From the NCBI RefSeq assembly GCF_022288805.1, contig NZ_JAKOPM010000003.1:119901-183900 (forward strand): a stretch of DNA of 64,000 bases. The letters run 5' to 3'. The notes under the pieces are model-generated. The model had not been told where the DNA came from. It did not search any database and saw nothing but the letters and a program-made list of their open reading frames with translations. Positions 9,028 through 18,744 of this stretch are shown piece after piece; position 1 is the stretch's first letter, and every line of letters begins with the position of its first letter. Source of the stretch: Corynebacterium yonathiae (GTDB lineage Bacteria; Actinomycetota; Actinomycetes; Mycobacteriales; Mycobacteriaceae). The position numbers and the translations under genes were made by a program.

Positions 9028-9882
9028 GTGATTTCTAATACCGCTACTGACGCTGTTTCTTGGGCGCAGGTCATCGTTTTGTCGATCGTGCAGGGGCTGA
9101 CCGAATTTCTTCCGGTCAGTTCTTCCGGTCACCTGCGCATTGTTTCCGAACTGTTTTGGGGCAAAGACGCCGGCGCTTCCTTTACCGCCGTTATTCAGCT
9201 GGGTACGGAGCTGGCCGTGCTGGTCTATTTCGCCCCTATGATTTGGCAGATTCTTTCCGGTTGGTTCCGCGGCTGGACCGATAAATCCTCTCGTGACCAA
9301 GACTGGCGCATGGGATGGATGGTCATCGTGGGCTCCATTCCCATTGGAATCATCGGCTACGCCTTCGAAGACGCAATCCGCGGTGCCCTGCGCAATTTGT
9401 GGATTACCGCCGCAATGCTGATCCTTTTCTCCTTTGTGTTCATCGCCGCAGAAAAGATTGGGAAAAAGGAGCGCGGTTTTGAGGAGTTGACCATGAAAGA
9501 TGCCATCGTCATGGGGCTGTGCCAGTGCTTGGCGCTCATTCCGGGTGTTTCTCGATCCGGCGGCACCATCTCTGGTGGTTTGTTCCTGGGGCTGGACCGC
9601 GAAGTGGCCACGCGCTTTAGCTTCTTGCTTGCCATTCCGGCAGTGCTGGCTTCGGGGCTTTTCTCGCTTCCCGACGCCTTTTCTCCCGAAGCCGGCCAAT
9701 CCGCCACCGGTCTCCAGCTCTTGGTCGGCACCGGTATTGCCTTTGCCTTGGGCTACGCCTCCATTGCCTGGTTGCTGAAGTTCGTGGGCAACCACTCCTT
9801 CTCGTGGTTTGCCGCTTACCGCATCCCCGTCGGTGTTCTCGTTATGATCCTATTGGTACTGGGAGTCCTGCAGCCGCTCTAA
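9028..9882 (+). CDS. uppP: Undecaprenyl-diphosphate phosphatase
   Basis: Recycles the lipid carrier by removing one phosphate from polyprenyl diphosphate (undecaprenyl or decaprenyl) for cell-wall synthesis, and can give bacitracin tolerance. It is a polytopic membrane protein of 284 residues. Both family motifs are present: [15 protein letters not shown] near residue 25 and [13 protein letters not shown] near residue 170. It starts at GTG 9028. It is divergent from the lipoprotein-pyrD pair across 66 bases. Confidence 0.97.
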   Translation: MISNTATDAVSWAQVIVLSIVQGLTEFLPVSSSGHLRIVSELFWGKDAGASFTAVIQLGTELAVLVYFAPMIWQILSGWFRGWTDKSSRDQDWRMGWMVIVGSIPIGIIGYAFEDAIRGALRNLWITAAMLILFSFVFIAAEKIGKKERGFEELTMKDAIVMGLCQCLALIPGVSRSGGTISGGLFLGLDREVATRFSFLLAIPAVLASGLFSLPDAFSPEAGQSATGLQLLVGTGIAFALGYASIAWLLKFVGNHSFSWFAAYRIPVGVLVMILLVLGVLQPL

Positions 9883-9894
9883 AGCACACCGCGT

Positions 9895-9900
9895 TAGTAT
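9895..9900 (+). promoter_or_regulatory. -10 box of a leaderless mshC promoter
   Basis: TAGTAT ends 7 bases before the ATG at 9908. The alternative ATG at 9899 lies inside this box. This supports 9908 as the true start. Confidence 0.5.
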
Positions 9901-9907
9901 GGTGGCT

Positions 9908-11146
9908 ATGCATTCTTGGCCTATACCTTCTTTCCGCCCTGTGCCCGGTGAAGCGGCGCAGCTGCGCTTGTACGATTCCGCGAATCAAACCATCGCGCCC
10001 GTAGAGGTCGCCGGGGATACCGCCACCATCTACGTGTGTGGCATTACGCCCTATGACTCCACCCACTTGGGCCATGCCGCCACATATTTGACGTTTGACC
10101 TTATCTATCGTGCGTTCTTGGACGCTGGGAAGAAGGTCCACTACGTCCAAAACATTACTGACGTCGATGATCCTCTTTTTGAGCGCGCCGAACGCGACGG
10201 TGTGGACTGGCGAGAGCTCGGTACTTCTCAGATTGACCTTTTCCGCTCCGATATGGAGTTGCTCTCCGTCTTTCCGCCGCAGGACTATGTCGGCGCCATG
10301 GAGGCCGTCGATGAAATCGTGGAGATGGTCCAGAAGCTTCTTGACGTCGGTGCGGCCTATGTCGTAGACGACCCAGAGTACCCAGATATCTATGCCTCGA
10401 TCGAGGCCACCGAGCAATTCGGCTACGAGTCCAACTATTCTGCCGAAGAGATGCAGACCTTCTTTGCTGAGCGTGGCGGCGATCCGGACCGCCCGGGTAA
10501 GAAGAACCCACTTGATGCACTCATCTGGCGCGCTCACCGCCAGGGCGAACCAGCCTGGGAGTCGCCATTTGGGCCTGGCCGCCCAGGTTGGCATATTGAG
10601 TGTTCCGCTATCGCCACCAATCGCCTGGGATCCACTTTTGATATCCAAGGTGGCGGCAGCGATCTTAAGTTCCCGCACCACGAGTTCTCCGCTGCTCATG
10701 CCGAGGCGGCCCTGGGCGTGGACCGCATGGCAAAATTCTATGTGCATACAGGCATGATCGGCCTCGACGGGGTCAAGATGTCTAAGTCCTTGGGCAACCT
10801 CGTCTTTGTCCACAAATTGGTAGAAGCGGGCGAGGAGCCTTCCGCTATCCGCTTGGGTGTCTTCGCTGGGCATTACCGCGACGAGCGCGACTGGTCGGAT
10901 GAAGTGCTTGAAGAGGCAAAGCAACGTCTGTCCGCATGGCGGGAGGCAGTGGCTACGCCTGGCAGCTTGGCAGGGGCTCAGGGAGTCGTCGCCAAGCTGC
11001 GCGCAGCGATTGCCAATGACTTGGATACCCCGACGGCGCTAGCGGCTGTGGATGAGTGGTCACAGGCTAACCGTGGCGCAGACGAAGAAGGGGCAGCCGA
11101 TTTGGTTCGCACCGCACTAAAATCACTTCTCGGCGTGCAGGTTTAG
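9908..11146 (+). CDS. mshC: Cysteine:GlcN-Ins ligase of mycothiol synthesis
   Basis: ATP-dependent ligation of L-cysteine to 1D-myo-inosityl 2-amino-2-deoxy-alpha-D-glucopyranoside, the penultimate step of mycothiol synthesis. It is a class I cysteinyl-tRNA-synthetase-like protein of 412 residues. The HIGH-type motif [10 protein letters not shown] is near residue 50 and the KMSKS motif ([11 protein letters not shown]) near residue 290. A Zn-binding site is expected from Cys in [16 protein letters not shown] and the H-H-E of FPHHEFSAA. The start MHSWP matches the mycobacterial MHSWY-type start better than the ATG at 9899. It diverges from CysS by lacking the anticodon domain. Confidence 0.96.
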   Translation: MHSWPIPSFRPVPGEAAQLRLYDSANQTIAPVEVAGDTATIYVCGITPYDSTHLGHAATYLTFDLIYRAFLDAGKKVHYVQNITDVDDPLFERAERDGVDWRELGTSQIDLFRSDMELLSVFPPQDYVGAMEAVDEIVEMVQKLLDVGAAYVVDDPEYPDIYASIEATEQFGYESNYSAEEMQTFFAERGGDPDRPGKKNPLDALIWRAHRQGEPAWESPFGPGRPGWHIECSAIATNRLGSTFDIQGGGSDLKFPHHEFSAAHAEAALGVDRMAKFYVHTGMIGLDGVKMSKSLGNLVFVHKLVEAGEEPSAIRLGVFAGHYRDERDWSDEVLEEAKQRLSAWREAVATPGSLAGAQGVVAKLRAAIANDLDTPTALAAVDEWSQANRGADEEGAADLVRTALKSLLGVQV

Positions 11147-11170
11147 CCAAGATAAGGCAGTATCTACAGC

Positions 11171-11554
11171 ATGAGCATTCGCGCCGATTTCCAGCCCACC
11201 GTAGATGAGTTCATAAATGACCTGAAGTCCTTCGCCACTGGCGATTACCTCAAGGAGGAGGAGAAGGAGTTCTGGGAAGCTCCGTTTGATGCCAGCGTCC
11301 TTCCGGAGCTGCGTGGTCACCTTGAGAATATGCTCGATGGGCTGGATGCCCTTCCGGACGATCCGGATGGCCCGCAACTGGTAGCCGTGTTGTCCAAAAC
11401 TGTTCGCGCATTGGCCGATTTTAATCGTGCGCAGCACGATGCTGTCCTTGAGCCGGAAGAAAAGGAAGAGCTTTCTGAGCTTATCTACAACGCTTGTGCG
11501 GCAACTGGAGCAGACGACGAGGCTCTATCGCACATTCCGGAACTAGACTTTTAG
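11171..11554 (+). CDS. Conserved hypothetical acidic protein, 127 aa
   Basis: I do not recognise the family. The protein is soluble, strongly acidic, and predicted mostly helical (Glu/Asp/Leu rich, EEEKEFWEAPFD). It has no signal or membrane segment and no cofactor motif. It follows mshC by 24 bases and may be co-transcribed, although no clear SD precedes the ATG. Acidic composition and the absence of stop codons through the frame support a real gene. Confidence 0.78.
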   Translation: MSIRADFQPTVDEFINDLKSFATGDYLKEEEKEFWEAPFDASVLPELRGHLENMLDGLDALPDDPDGPQLVAVLSKTVRALADFNRAQHDAVLEPEEKEELSELIYNACAATGADDEALSHIPELDF

Positions 11555-11670
11555 TTCCTGCCTTCCCACCTTTTAAGCGCCGGCCCGCGGCATGTTCGCA
11601 GCTTGGCGCTTACTACTATGCCTTTAGTGCATAATCGGATCCACCATTCCGCCCTTTTTCAAGAGAAAGA

Positions 11671-11676
11671 TAGTTT
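11671..11676 (+). promoter_or_regulatory. -10 box before the HAD gene
   Basis: TAGTTT ends 7 bases before GTG 11684, the same geometry as other leaderless starts in this window. It is the reason for preferring this start. Confidence 0.45.
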
Positions 11677-11683
11677 AATTCTC

Positions 11684-12406
11684 GTGCCGCACCCCGATGC
11701 CGTTTCTAGTCTGACTAAGCCCGCCGCCATTTTCTGGGACATGGATGGCACACTCACCAATTCGGAGCCACTCTGGGCGGAAGCAACGTTCTATCTCTCG
11801 GAGCTTTTGGGGAAGCGGCTGACGCCCACCCAGCGCCTTGCCACTATAGGGGCGACTTTTGAGAGGACTTTGGGTATCTGCGCAGATAATGCGGGGGTGA
11901 CACTGCAGCCCGGTGACAGCGATCGATACCGAGCTCGGATGTTTGACTATGTCAAGGGGCTTTTCGCTCGAAAGCTGGAGATATTTCCCGGCATTCCTGC
12001 GTTGCTGGATGAGCTGAAAGTGGATGGGGTACCGATGATGGTGACAACTAATACCGAACGCAACGTCGCTGATGCCGCTATCAGCGCGTTGGGACGCCAA
12101 TACTTCGTCGATACCATTTGCGGGGATGAAGTGCCGGCCGGGAAACCTGCTCCGGATATGTACCTCGAAGCGGCCCGCCGCATCGGAGCAAAGCCCGCGC
12201 AATGCTTGGTTTTTGAAGATTCCGCAACCGGAATGCGCGCCGCAGTTGATGCTGGCTGTGTGGTCATCGGCCTGCCAGAAGGTGACGAGGTGGAAGTTCC
12301 GCCGGAGGTTACCGAGCTTTCCCGGCTCCGTGATTCGCGGCACCTCGCGGGCGCTCAGGCCTGCGACGTTTATGAGTGGTTTAGCAAGATTTCAGCGCAG
12401 CAGTAG
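11684..12406 (+). CDS. HAD-superfamily hydrolase
   Basis: Phosphatase-like HAD protein of subfamily IA (beta-phosphoglucomutase/Gph type). Motif I is FWDMDGTLTNSE near the N-terminus, motif II is VTTNTERN, the Lys is in PAGKPAPDMY, and motif IV is VFEDSATGMRAAVDAG. The substrate cannot be predicted. The start is uncertain: GTG 11684 has a TAGTTT box 7 bases upstream, while in-frame ATG 11618 and TTG 11603 have neither SD nor -10 support. It lies just upstream of hisE and hisG but has a 52-base gap and probably its own promoter. Confidence 0.92.
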   Translation: MPHPDAVSSLTKPAAIFWDMDGTLTNSEPLWAEATFYLSELLGKRLTPTQRLATIGATFERTLGICADNAGVTLQPGDSDRYRARMFDYVKGLFARKLEIFPGIPALLDELKVDGVPMMVTTNTERNVADAAISALGRQYFVDTICGDEVPAGKPAPDMYLEAARRIGAKPAQCLVFEDSATGMRAAVDAGCVVIGLPEGDEVEVPPEVTELSRLRDSRHLAGAQACDVYEWFSKISAQQ

Positions 12407-12458
12407 AACTTCAGAGTTTTACTACATTCTCTAACTACCTGTGGAACAATAGGTAGGC

Positions 12459-12722
12459 GTGAAGAACTTTGAGACTCTTTTTGCTGAATTGACCGAGAAA
12501 GCCGCCCAGCGCCCCGCGGGTTCCGGCACTGTGGCCGCATTGGATAAAGGCGAGCATCACATCGGCAAAAAGATCATTGAAGAAGCCGGAGAAGTGTGGA
12601 TCGCCGCGGAGTATCAATCCGATGCTGAGCTAGCAGAAGAGATGTCGCAGCTGCTCTACTGGACTCAGGTCATGATGCTCAAGCGCGGGCTTACCCCAGA
12701 AGACATTTACAACTACCTCTAA
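12459..12722 (+). CDS. hisE: Phosphoribosyl-ATP pyrophosphohydrolase
   Basis: Second step of histidine synthesis: hydrolyses PR-ATP to PR-AMP and pyrophosphate. At 87 residues it has the usual length of the stand-alone enzyme. All-alpha MazG-like motifs are seen: [16 protein letters not shown] with the metal-binding Glu residues and the downstream [12 protein letters not shown]. The start is GTG at 12459. hisG follows 29 bases downstream with its own SD, so hisE-hisG form an operon, as in other corynebacteria and mycobacteria. Confidence 0.96.
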   Translation: MKNFETLFAELTEKAAQRPAGSGTVAALDKGEHHIGKKIIEEAGEVWIAAEYQSDAELAEEMSQLLYWTQVMMLKRGLTPEDIYNYL

Positions 12723-12751
12723 GCAGGGCCCCACAGGACGGAAGGAACCGC

Positions 12752-13597
12752 ATGATCAAGATTGCTGTACCGAACAAAGGCTCATTGTCAGAATCCGCGG
12801 TGGACATTCTTACAGAGGCCGGCTACAAGGGCCGTGGACATTCCAAAACCCTCAATGTGGTGGATCCGGATAACGGGGTTGAGTTCTTTTTCTTAAGGCC
12901 CAAAGATATCGCCATTTATGTCGCCCGCGGAGTGTTGGATCTGGGCATTACCGGTCGCGACCTAGCTCTCGATTCGAAGGCAAGCTTTGACGAGGTTCTG
13001 CCATTAGGGTTTGGAGGGTCTACATTCCGCTATGCAGCCCCGCAGGGGGAGGAGTGGGATATCTCTCACCTGGAGGGGCGTCGAATTGCGACCTCTTACC
13101 CCAATCTTGTCCGTGCAAACCTCGCCGCACACGGGATTGAGGCCGATGTTATTCGGCTAGACGGAGCGGTAGAGATCTCCATCCGGTTAGGCGTTGCCGA
13201 TGTAATTGCTGATGTCGTGTCAACTGGTACTACCTTGCGCCAACAAGGTTTGGCGCCGTTCGGCGAGCCGATCGTCGAGTCCGAGGCCGTAGTAATCAAG
13301 CGCCCAGGCGTCGAGGTTAGTGAAGAAGAGCAGGTGGTACTCGACCGCATGCAGGGAATTTTGCACGCTCGCACCTATTTGATGATCGATTACAACATCG
13401 CTCAATCTAACCTCGATGCAGCCGCTGGTACTACTCCCGGGTTGACCGGCCCTACGGTATCGCCCTTGGCGCGTGAGGGCTGGGTGGCAGTGCGCGCGAT
13501 GGTTCCCAAGAAAAACGCCAACCAGGTCATGGACCGGCTTTCCCAACTCGGTGCGGAGGCGATCTTGGCTTCTGATTTACGCATCGCCCGCTTTTAG
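12752..13597 (+). CDS. hisG: ATP phosphoribosyltransferase, long form
   Basis: First, committed step of histidine synthesis: condenses ATP and PRPP. At 281 residues it is the long hexameric form with a C-terminal regulatory domain (about residues 210-281, TVSPLAREGWVAVRAMVP) that binds histidine for feedback inhibition. The catalytic domain has the PRPP-loop region ADVIADVVSTGTTLRQQGL. SD GGAAGGAA lies before ATG 12752. Confidence 0.97.
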   Translation: MIKIAVPNKGSLSESAVDILTEAGYKGRGHSKTLNVVDPDNGVEFFFLRPKDIAIYVARGVLDLGITGRDLALDSKASFDEVLPLGFGGSTFRYAAPQGEEWDISHLEGRRIATSYPNLVRANLAAHGIEADVIRLDGAVEISIRLGVADVIADVVSTGTTLRQQGLAPFGEPIVESEAVVIKRPGVEVSEEEQVVLDRMQGILHARTYLMIDYNIAQSNLDAAAGTTPGLTGPTVSPLAREGWVAVRAMVPKKNANQVMDRLSQLGAEAILASDLRIARF

Positions 13598-13707
13598 GGG
13601 GAGCGAATTTTCTGGGTCGGCCCAAATAGATTCAGTCGTGGCTAACATTAGCGCTTGAGGTTACTCATCCGAATATAAGTCTCGACAGGCAAAGGAGCCG
13701 AGCCATC

Positions 13708-15267
13708 ATGGCAAAGTCCTCTAAGAAAGAAGAAAAGGACACCAAGTCTGCAGCAAAGGACGTGAAGAAGAAGGAAGCTGATACTTCCACTCACGCTGCA
13801 CAGCAGAAGGTGGCCGAGCAGAAGGTACCTAAGAACTCCAGCAAGAAGACTCGTACCGAGACCGACCTTCTTGGCTCTTTGGAGGTTCCAGCGGACGCTT
13901 ACTACGGTGTGCACACCGTACGTGCTATGGAAAACTTCCAGATTTCTTACGTGACCATCAACACCATCCCGCACTTCATTCGCGGCATGGTCCAGGTCAA
14001 GAAGGCGGCCGCTATGGCAAACCGCCGCCTGCACGTGTTGCCTAAGAAGAAGGCCGAAGCCATCATCTGGGCTTGTGACCAGATCCTGGAGGAGGGCCGC
14101 TGCATGGACCAGTTCCCGCTGGATGTTTTCCAGGGCGGTGCTGGCACCTCGCTGAACATGAATACCAACGAGGTCGTTGCCAACCTTGCTCTCGAGTACC
14201 TTGGTGAGGAGAAGGGATCCTATGACATCATCAACCCGAATGATGATGTGAACATGTCCCAGTCGACCAACGATGCTTACCCGACCGGCTTCCGCCTGGG
14301 TCTGCACGCAGCGGTTGACCACCTCATTGAGCGCATGGATGGTCTGCGCGCCGCATTCCAGGAAAAGGGTAATGAGTTCCAGGACATCCTGAAAATGGGC
14401 CGCACCCAGCTTCAGGATGCTGTGCCGATGACCTTGGGTGATGAGTTCAAGGGCTTCGCCAATAACCTGAACGAGGAACAGGCATTGCTACGCGATGCTC
14501 AGCGCCGTCTGCTGGAAATTAACCTAGGCGCAACCGCAATCGGCACCGGGGTGAACACTCCTGCCGGCTACCGCCACCAGGTTACTGCAGCTTTGTCTGA
14601 GGTCACCGGCCTGGAGATGAAGACCGCACGCGATCTCATTGAGGCAACTTCTGATTGTGGTGCTTACGTACTCCTGCACGCCACCATCAAGCGCGCAGCG
14701 ATGAAGCTTGCCAAGATTTGTAATGACCTGCGCCTGCTGTCGTCCGGCCCACGTGCCGGCCTGGCAGAGATTAATCTGCCGGCCCGTCAGGCCGGCTCCT
14801 CCATCATGCCGGGCAAGGTAAACCCGGTTATTCCAGAGGTTGTAAACCAGACCTGCTTCAAGATCTTCGGCAATGACCATGTTGTCACCATGGCCGCTGA
14901 GGCAGGCCAGCTGCAGCTCAACGTCATGGAGCCGGTCATCGGCGAGGCATTGTTCCAGTCCATTCGTATCATGGGCAACGCCGTTGATGCCCTGCGTGAA
15001 AAGTGCGTCACCGGAATTACCGCCAACGCGGATGTCTGCCGCGCCTACGTGGAGAACTCCATCGGTATCGTTACCTACCTAAACCCATTCATTGGTCACC
15101 ACAACGGCGATCTGATTGCCAAGGAGTCCCTGGAGACCGGCAAGGGTGTCAAGGAGCTCGTCCTAGAGAGGGGTCTGTTGGATGAGGCAACCTTGAATAA
15201 GGTTCTCTCTGTAGAAAACCTCATGCACCCAGAGTTTCGAGGCCAGCTCTTCATTGACGAGGACTAA
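13708..15267 (+). CDS. aspA: Aspartate ammonia-lyase with Lys-rich N-terminal extension
   Basis: Converts L-aspartate to fumarate and ammonia. At 519 residues it is about 45 longer than E. coli AspA. The extra N-terminus is low-complexity and rich in Lys, Glu, Ser and Ala. The conserved enzyme begins near [21 protein letters not shown]. The fumarase/aspartase signature [15 protein letters not shown] is intact near residue 365, with TS and [10 protein letters not shown] substrate motifs upstream. SD AAAGGAG lies before ATG 13708. A strong hairpin follows at 15317-15378, and a C4-dicarboxylate carrier comes next. The pair suggests aspartate uptake, fumarate formation and C4 antiport under low oxygen; that link is inference. 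Confidence 0.97.
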   Translation: MAKSSKKEEKDTKSAAKDVKKKEADTSTHAAQQKVAEQKVPKNSSKKTRTETDLLGSLEVPADAYYGVHTVRAMENFQISYVTINTIPHFIRGMVQVKKAAAMANRRLHVLPKKKAEAIIWACDQILEEGRCMDQFPLDVFQGGAGTSLNMNTNEVVANLALEYLGEEKGSYDIINPNDDVNMSQSTNDAYPTGFRLGLHAAVDHLIERMDGLRAAFQEKGNEFQDILKMGRTQLQDAVPMTLGDEFKGFANNLNEEQALLRDAQRRLLEINLGATAIGTGVNTPAGYRHQVTAALSEVTGLEMKTARDLIEATSDCGAYVLLHATIKRAAMKLAKICNDLRLLSSGPRAGLAEINLPARQAGSSIMPGKVNPVIPEVVNQTCFKIFGNDHVVTMAAEAGQLQLNVMEPVIGEALFQSIRIMGNAVDALREKCVTGITANADVCRAYVENSIGIVTYLNPFIGHHNGDLIAKESLETGKGVKELVLERGLLDEATLNKVLSVENLMHPEFRGQLFIDED

Positions 15268-15316
15268 GCCCTCAGGCCTCTAGGAGCCGCAGGGCAAAGC
15301 ACCCGCGCAATAGACA

Positions 15317-15378
15317 CCCCGCAGTAGCCGCCTCTTTTGCTTTACACGGAGAAAAAGTAGGCGGAAGCTGCGGGGTTT
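15317..15378 (+). terminator. Hairpin terminator after aspA
   Basis: CCCCGCAG pairs with CTGCGGGG and CCGCCT with AGGCGG, separated by a 3x3 internal loop. Only a short T run follows, so termination may be partial. The stem is self-complementary enough to act on both strands. Confidence 0.65.
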
Positions 15379-15479
15379 GTGCATGATGGGGCTCCCCATC
15401 CAAATCGGACTTTCATGCCTTTATACAGGGGAAATGTGCCGTAGAATACCGGTCGTTTTATAACGAAATCCATGATTTA

Positions 15480-15495
15480 TGTGGGAATCAACACA
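15480..15495. promoter_or_regulatory. GlxR/CRP-like operator candidate
   Basis: TGTGGGAATCAACACA has the TGTG-N8-CACA form of the corynebacterial GlxR (CRP-type) site. It lies about 125 bases upstream of the dicarboxylate carrier start in the 350-base aspA-dcu gap. The rest of the gap holds the aspA terminator and AT-rich promoter-like sequence. No other gene is visible in the gap. Confidence 0.4.
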
Positions 15496-15618
15496 AACAG
15501 GCAATTCGAGTGAATAAATCACCGCAGCGGGTGCAAAATAGGAGATGTTGAGGACGGCATGCACTCTATAGGGAGATGTGTGCCCATAGTTTGCATACAG
15601 AGCGTATGGAGTATGTCC

Positions 15619-16926
15619 ATGGTTATTGTTCATATAGTCATCGTTCTCGCTGCCATCTTTTTAGGCGCGAGGATCGGATCAATCGGCATCGGTATGGCCG
15701 GCGGACTTGGTGTGCTGGCACTTGGTCTCACCGGTGTCCCCATCACTAGGGAAGACATCCCGTTCGACGTCATTGGCATCATCATGACCGTCATTGCCGC
15801 TATCGCAGCGATGCAGCGAGCCGGCGGCATGGACTACCTGGTGCATGTTGCAGAGAAATTTTTGCGCAAAAATCCAAAGCGGATTACGTTCTACGCACCG
15901 ATCGTTACTTGGCTGATGACGGTTCTGGCTGGTACCGGTCACACCGCATTCTCTACGCTGCCGGTTATTGTAGAGGTGGCAAAAGAAGGTAAGGTTCGCC
16001 CATCACGCCCCCTGTCCATCGCGGTAGTTGCTTCTCAAATGGCGATCTGTGCTTCACCCATTTCGGCGGCTGTGGTGCTGCTTGCTAGCCTGCTGGAGCC
16101 AGCTGGGGTGGGGTATCTGCAGGTACTGGCGGTCGTTATCCCCGCAACGTTCTTGTCTATCTTCCCGGCTGCCTGGATAGCCAATAAGTTTGGCAAAGAA
16201 CTTGAAGATGATCCGGTCTACTTGGAGCGGAAGGCACAAGGCCTGGTCAAGGCACCTCTCGGGGCAGAAAACTTCTCGCCGCAGAAGGGCGCCAAGGCTT
16301 CTGTTCTCGTGTTCTTGGTAGCTATCGTCATCGTGATGGCGTGGGCCACGCTGACCTCGGAGCAGGTCGGCCTTATCGCAGAACCAACCCTGCCACGCAA
16401 TGAGGCCATCATGACGGTTATGCTCACTGCAGCCGCAATCATCGTCATGATGACTAAGGTCCCGGCTGGAGATGTTTTGAATACGCCGGTCTTTAAATCC
16501 GGTATGTCCGCATGTATTTGTGTGCTAGGCGTTGCTTGGTTGGGCACCAGCCTTATCAACCACTATATGGACGATATTCAGTCTATGGCCGGCAGCGTTA
16601 TCGAGTCTTCGCCGTGGCTGCTTGCAGTGGTCTTGTTCTTCGCCGCAGCGCTACTGTACTCGCAGGCAGCTACGACCAAGGCCCTTATGCCAGCGGCCCT
16701 GGCACTGGGAGTCAGTCCCATTACCGCAGTTGCTGCTTTCCCAGCCGTCTCGGCGCTATTTATCCTGCCGACCTACCCGACGTTGCTGGCAGCGGTGGAG
16801 ATGGACGATACCGGCTCGACTCGAATCGGAAAGGCCGTATTCAACCACCCATTCCTGATCCCAGGTACGGTCAGCATCGTGCTCTCGGTCCTTTTGGGCT
16901 ATGCTTTCGGTTTCGTCCTCCTATAG
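15619..16926 (+). CDS. Anaerobic C4-dicarboxylate transporter, DcuA/DcuB family
   Basis: Membrane carrier of about 435 residues with 10 or more hydrophobic helices. It is expected to exchange aspartate, fumarate, malate or succinate. Family features are the N-terminal VIVLAAIFLGARIGSIGIG, the RKNPKRITFYAPIVTW segment, GTGHTAFSTLPV, and AICASPISAAVV, closely tracking E. coli DcuB. The frame opens at 15559, but ATG 15619 has GGAG seven bases upstream and yields the usual N-terminus; ATG 15613 is an alternative. It follows aspA, echoing the common aspA-dcu pairing. A terminator lies at 16952-16976. Confidence 0.93.
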   Translation: MVIVHIVIVLAAIFLGARIGSIGIGMAGGLGVLALGLTGVPITREDIPFDVIGIIMTVIAAIAAMQRAGGMDYLVHVAEKFLRKNPKRITFYAPIVTWLMTVLAGTGHTAFSTLPVIVEVAKEGKVRPSRPLSIAVVASQMAICASPISAAVVLLASLLEPAGVGYLQVLAVVIPATFLSIFPAAWIANKFGKELEDDPVYLERKAQGLVKAPLGAENFSPQKGAKASVLVFLVAIVIVMAWATLTSEQVGLIAEPTLPRNEAIMTVMLTAAAIIVMMTKVPAGDVLNTPVFKSGMSACICVLGVAWLGTSLINHYMDDIQSMAGSVIESSPWLLAVVLFFAAALLYSQAATTKALMPAALALGVSPITAVAAFPAVSALFILPTYPTLLAAVEMDDTGSTRIGKAVFNHPFLIPGTVSIVLSVLLGYAFGFVLL

Positions 16927-16951
16927 TTAAAGGAAGCTAGAACCGTCCACA

Positions 16952-16976
16952 AGGCGCCCTTCATGGGCGCCTTTTT
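16952..16976 (+). terminator. Rho-independent terminator after the Dcu carrier gene
   Basis: AGGCGCCC, loop TTCA, TGGGCGCCT, then TTTTT. A compact, strong hairpin 26 bases after the stop codon. Confidence 0.9.
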
Positions 16977-17052
16977 AATCGTTGTATCAGCGTTCGATTT
17001 AATCCAGTTCACTTTCCTTCCTAAATGCGCCCTATTTAACTCACGCGCTCGG

Positions 17053-17058
17053 TAGGCT
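17053..17058 (+). promoter_or_regulatory. -10 box of a leaderless fhs promoter
   Basis: TAGGCT ends 6 bases before the fhs ATG at 17065. No SD lies between. Confidence 0.45.
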
Positions 17059-17064
17059 AAGAGC

Positions 17065-18732
17065 ATGACTACTCAGCCATCCGATGTTGAAATTGCCCAA
17101 GCCCACCAATTACAGCCGATCTCGGAGATTGCCGCCAAGGCGGGCATTCCTGCCGACGCAGTGATTCCCTACGGCACAACCAAAGCCAAGGTAGATATCA
17201 CCAAGGTTGACTATTCCAAGGAGAACCAAGGCAAACTGGTACTGGTCACCGGCGTATCACCCACCCCTGCAGGAGAGGGTAAGTCCACCGTTCTCATTGG
17301 TCTGACCGATGCCCTAGACCAATTGGGCAAGAAGGCAATGGTTGCCCTGCGAGAGCCCTCGCAAGGCCCAGTGATGGGTATTAAGGGCGGCGCGGCCGGC
17401 GGCGGCTACGCACAGATTGTGCCCATGGGGGATATCAATCTGCACTTTACCGGTGATTTTCATGCAATTACCTCCGCGACCAACACCTTGGCTGCCATCA
17501 TTGATAACCACATTCATCAAGGCAACGCATTGGGCATCGACCCGCGACGCGTTACCTGGCAGCGGTGCATGGACGTTAATGACCGTGCCTTGCGCAACGT
17601 GGTCACTGGCCTGGGCGGGCCGGCCCACGGTGTGCCTGCTGAAACCGGTTTCACCATTACTGCCGCTTCTGAAATCATGGCCATTTTGTGCTTGGCCACA
17701 AACCTTGAAGACCTGAAGAAGCGTCTCGGTGATATCACTATCGGCTTCACCTATGATCAGCGCCCTGTCACTGCGCGTGATTTGAATGCAGAAGGTGCGC
17801 TCACGGCCCTGATGCGGGATGCCCTTAATCCGAACCTCGTACAGACCCTCGGCGGGGTGCCGGCCTTGGTGCACGGTGGACCATTCGCCAATATTGCACA
17901 CGGTTGCAACTCCCTATTAGCAACTCAAACCGCACTGCAATTCGGCGATATTGTCCTGAGCGAAGCCGGCTTCGGCTCCGACCTAGGTGGAGAGAAGTTC
18001 GTCGATATCAAGGCGCGCTTTGGCGATTTGGATGTTGCCGGTGCTGTTGTCGTTGCCACCATCCGCTCGCAGAAATATAACGGCGGCGTGGCCAAGGATA
18101 AGCTCACCGAGGAGAACCTGGATGCCCTGAAGGCGGGTGTTATCAACTTGGAGCGCCATGTTGAAAATTTGCGCAAGTTTGGGATCAAGCCGGTGGTAGC
18201 GCTCAACCTCTTTTGGTCGGATACTGAGGCGGAACGCGAGTTCATGCGGGCGTGGGCCAAAGACTTTGGAGTCGCCTTGGAGGAGGCCAACGTCTGGTCC
18301 GAGGGTGGCGCGGGTGCTACCAAGCTGGCAGAGACCTTGCTGGAGAACCTGCAGGGCGGTGCCACGCAACTCTACGATCCGCAGCAGGGAATTGAAGCCT
18401 CCATCGAGACCATTGCTCGCGAGATTTATCGTGCCGACCGCGTGGAGTATGGGGCAAAGGCGCTTAAAGACCTAAAGTACATCCAGGACAATGGTTGGGA
18501 TAAGTTGCCTGTGGTCATTTCTAAGACACAGTATTCCTTTAGCGATGATGCCACCGCGTTGGGAGCGCCAGAAGGCCATACTTTGCACGTCCGCGAATTG
18601 CTGCCGCGTACCGGTTCGGGCTTTATCGTCGTACTTACCGGCAATGTTATGACTATGCCTGGGCTTCCTAAGAAGCCGGCGGCCAATAATATAGACGTCG
18701 ATAAGCAAGGCACCATCTCCGGCCTCTTTTAA
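17065..18732 (+). CDS. fhs: Formate-tetrahydrofolate ligase
   Basis: ATP-dependent formation of 10-formyl-THF from formate and THF, feeding one-carbon units to purine and fMet synthesis. Its 555 residues match the family. Signatures: the P-loop-like TPAGEGKSTVLIGL near residue 70, LREPSQGPVMGIKGGAAGGG, the FTGDFHAITSATNTLAAIIDN segment, and EAGFGSDLGGEKF. It stands alone, between the Dcu terminator and a convergent nuclease gene 12 bases away. It appears to be leaderless. Confidence 0.98.
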   Translation: MTTQPSDVEIAQAHQLQPISEIAAKAGIPADAVIPYGTTKAKVDITKVDYSKENQGKLVLVTGVSPTPAGEGKSTVLIGLTDALDQLGKKAMVALREPSQGPVMGIKGGAAGGGYAQIVPMGDINLHFTGDFHAITSATNTLAAIIDNHIHQGNALGIDPRRVTWQRCMDVNDRALRNVVTGLGGPAHGVPAETGFTITAASEIMAILCLATNLEDLKKRLGDITIGFTYDQRPVTARDLNAEGALTALMRDALNPNLVQTLGGVPALVHGGPFANIAHGCNSLLATQTALQFGDIVLSEAGFGSDLGGEKFVDIKARFGDLDVAGAVVVATIRSQKYNGGVAKDKLTEENLDALKAGVINLERHVENLRKFGIKPVVALNLFWSDTEAEREFMRAWAKDFGVALEEANVWSEGGAGATKLAETLLENLQGGATQLYDPQQGIEASIETIAREIYRADRVEYGAKALKDLKYIQDNGWDKLPVVISKTQYSFSDDATALGAPEGHTLHVRELLPRTGSGFIVVLTGNVMTMPGLPKKPAANNIDVDKQGTISGLF

Positions 18733-18744
18733 GCCTGTGGGTCG

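Noticed and set aside
8962..9795. Long extension of the LppL-like lipoprotein ORF
   Set aside because: Antisense to uppP, low-complexity Gly/Gln/His composition, and it would bury the signal peptide and lipobox.
9842..10924. 360-codon minus-strand ORF
   Set aside because: Fully antisense to mshC, with no family features; a shadow of a GC-rich coding frame.
11675..12343. 222-codon minus-strand ORF
   Set aside because: Antisense to the HAD hydrolase, which has all four motifs.
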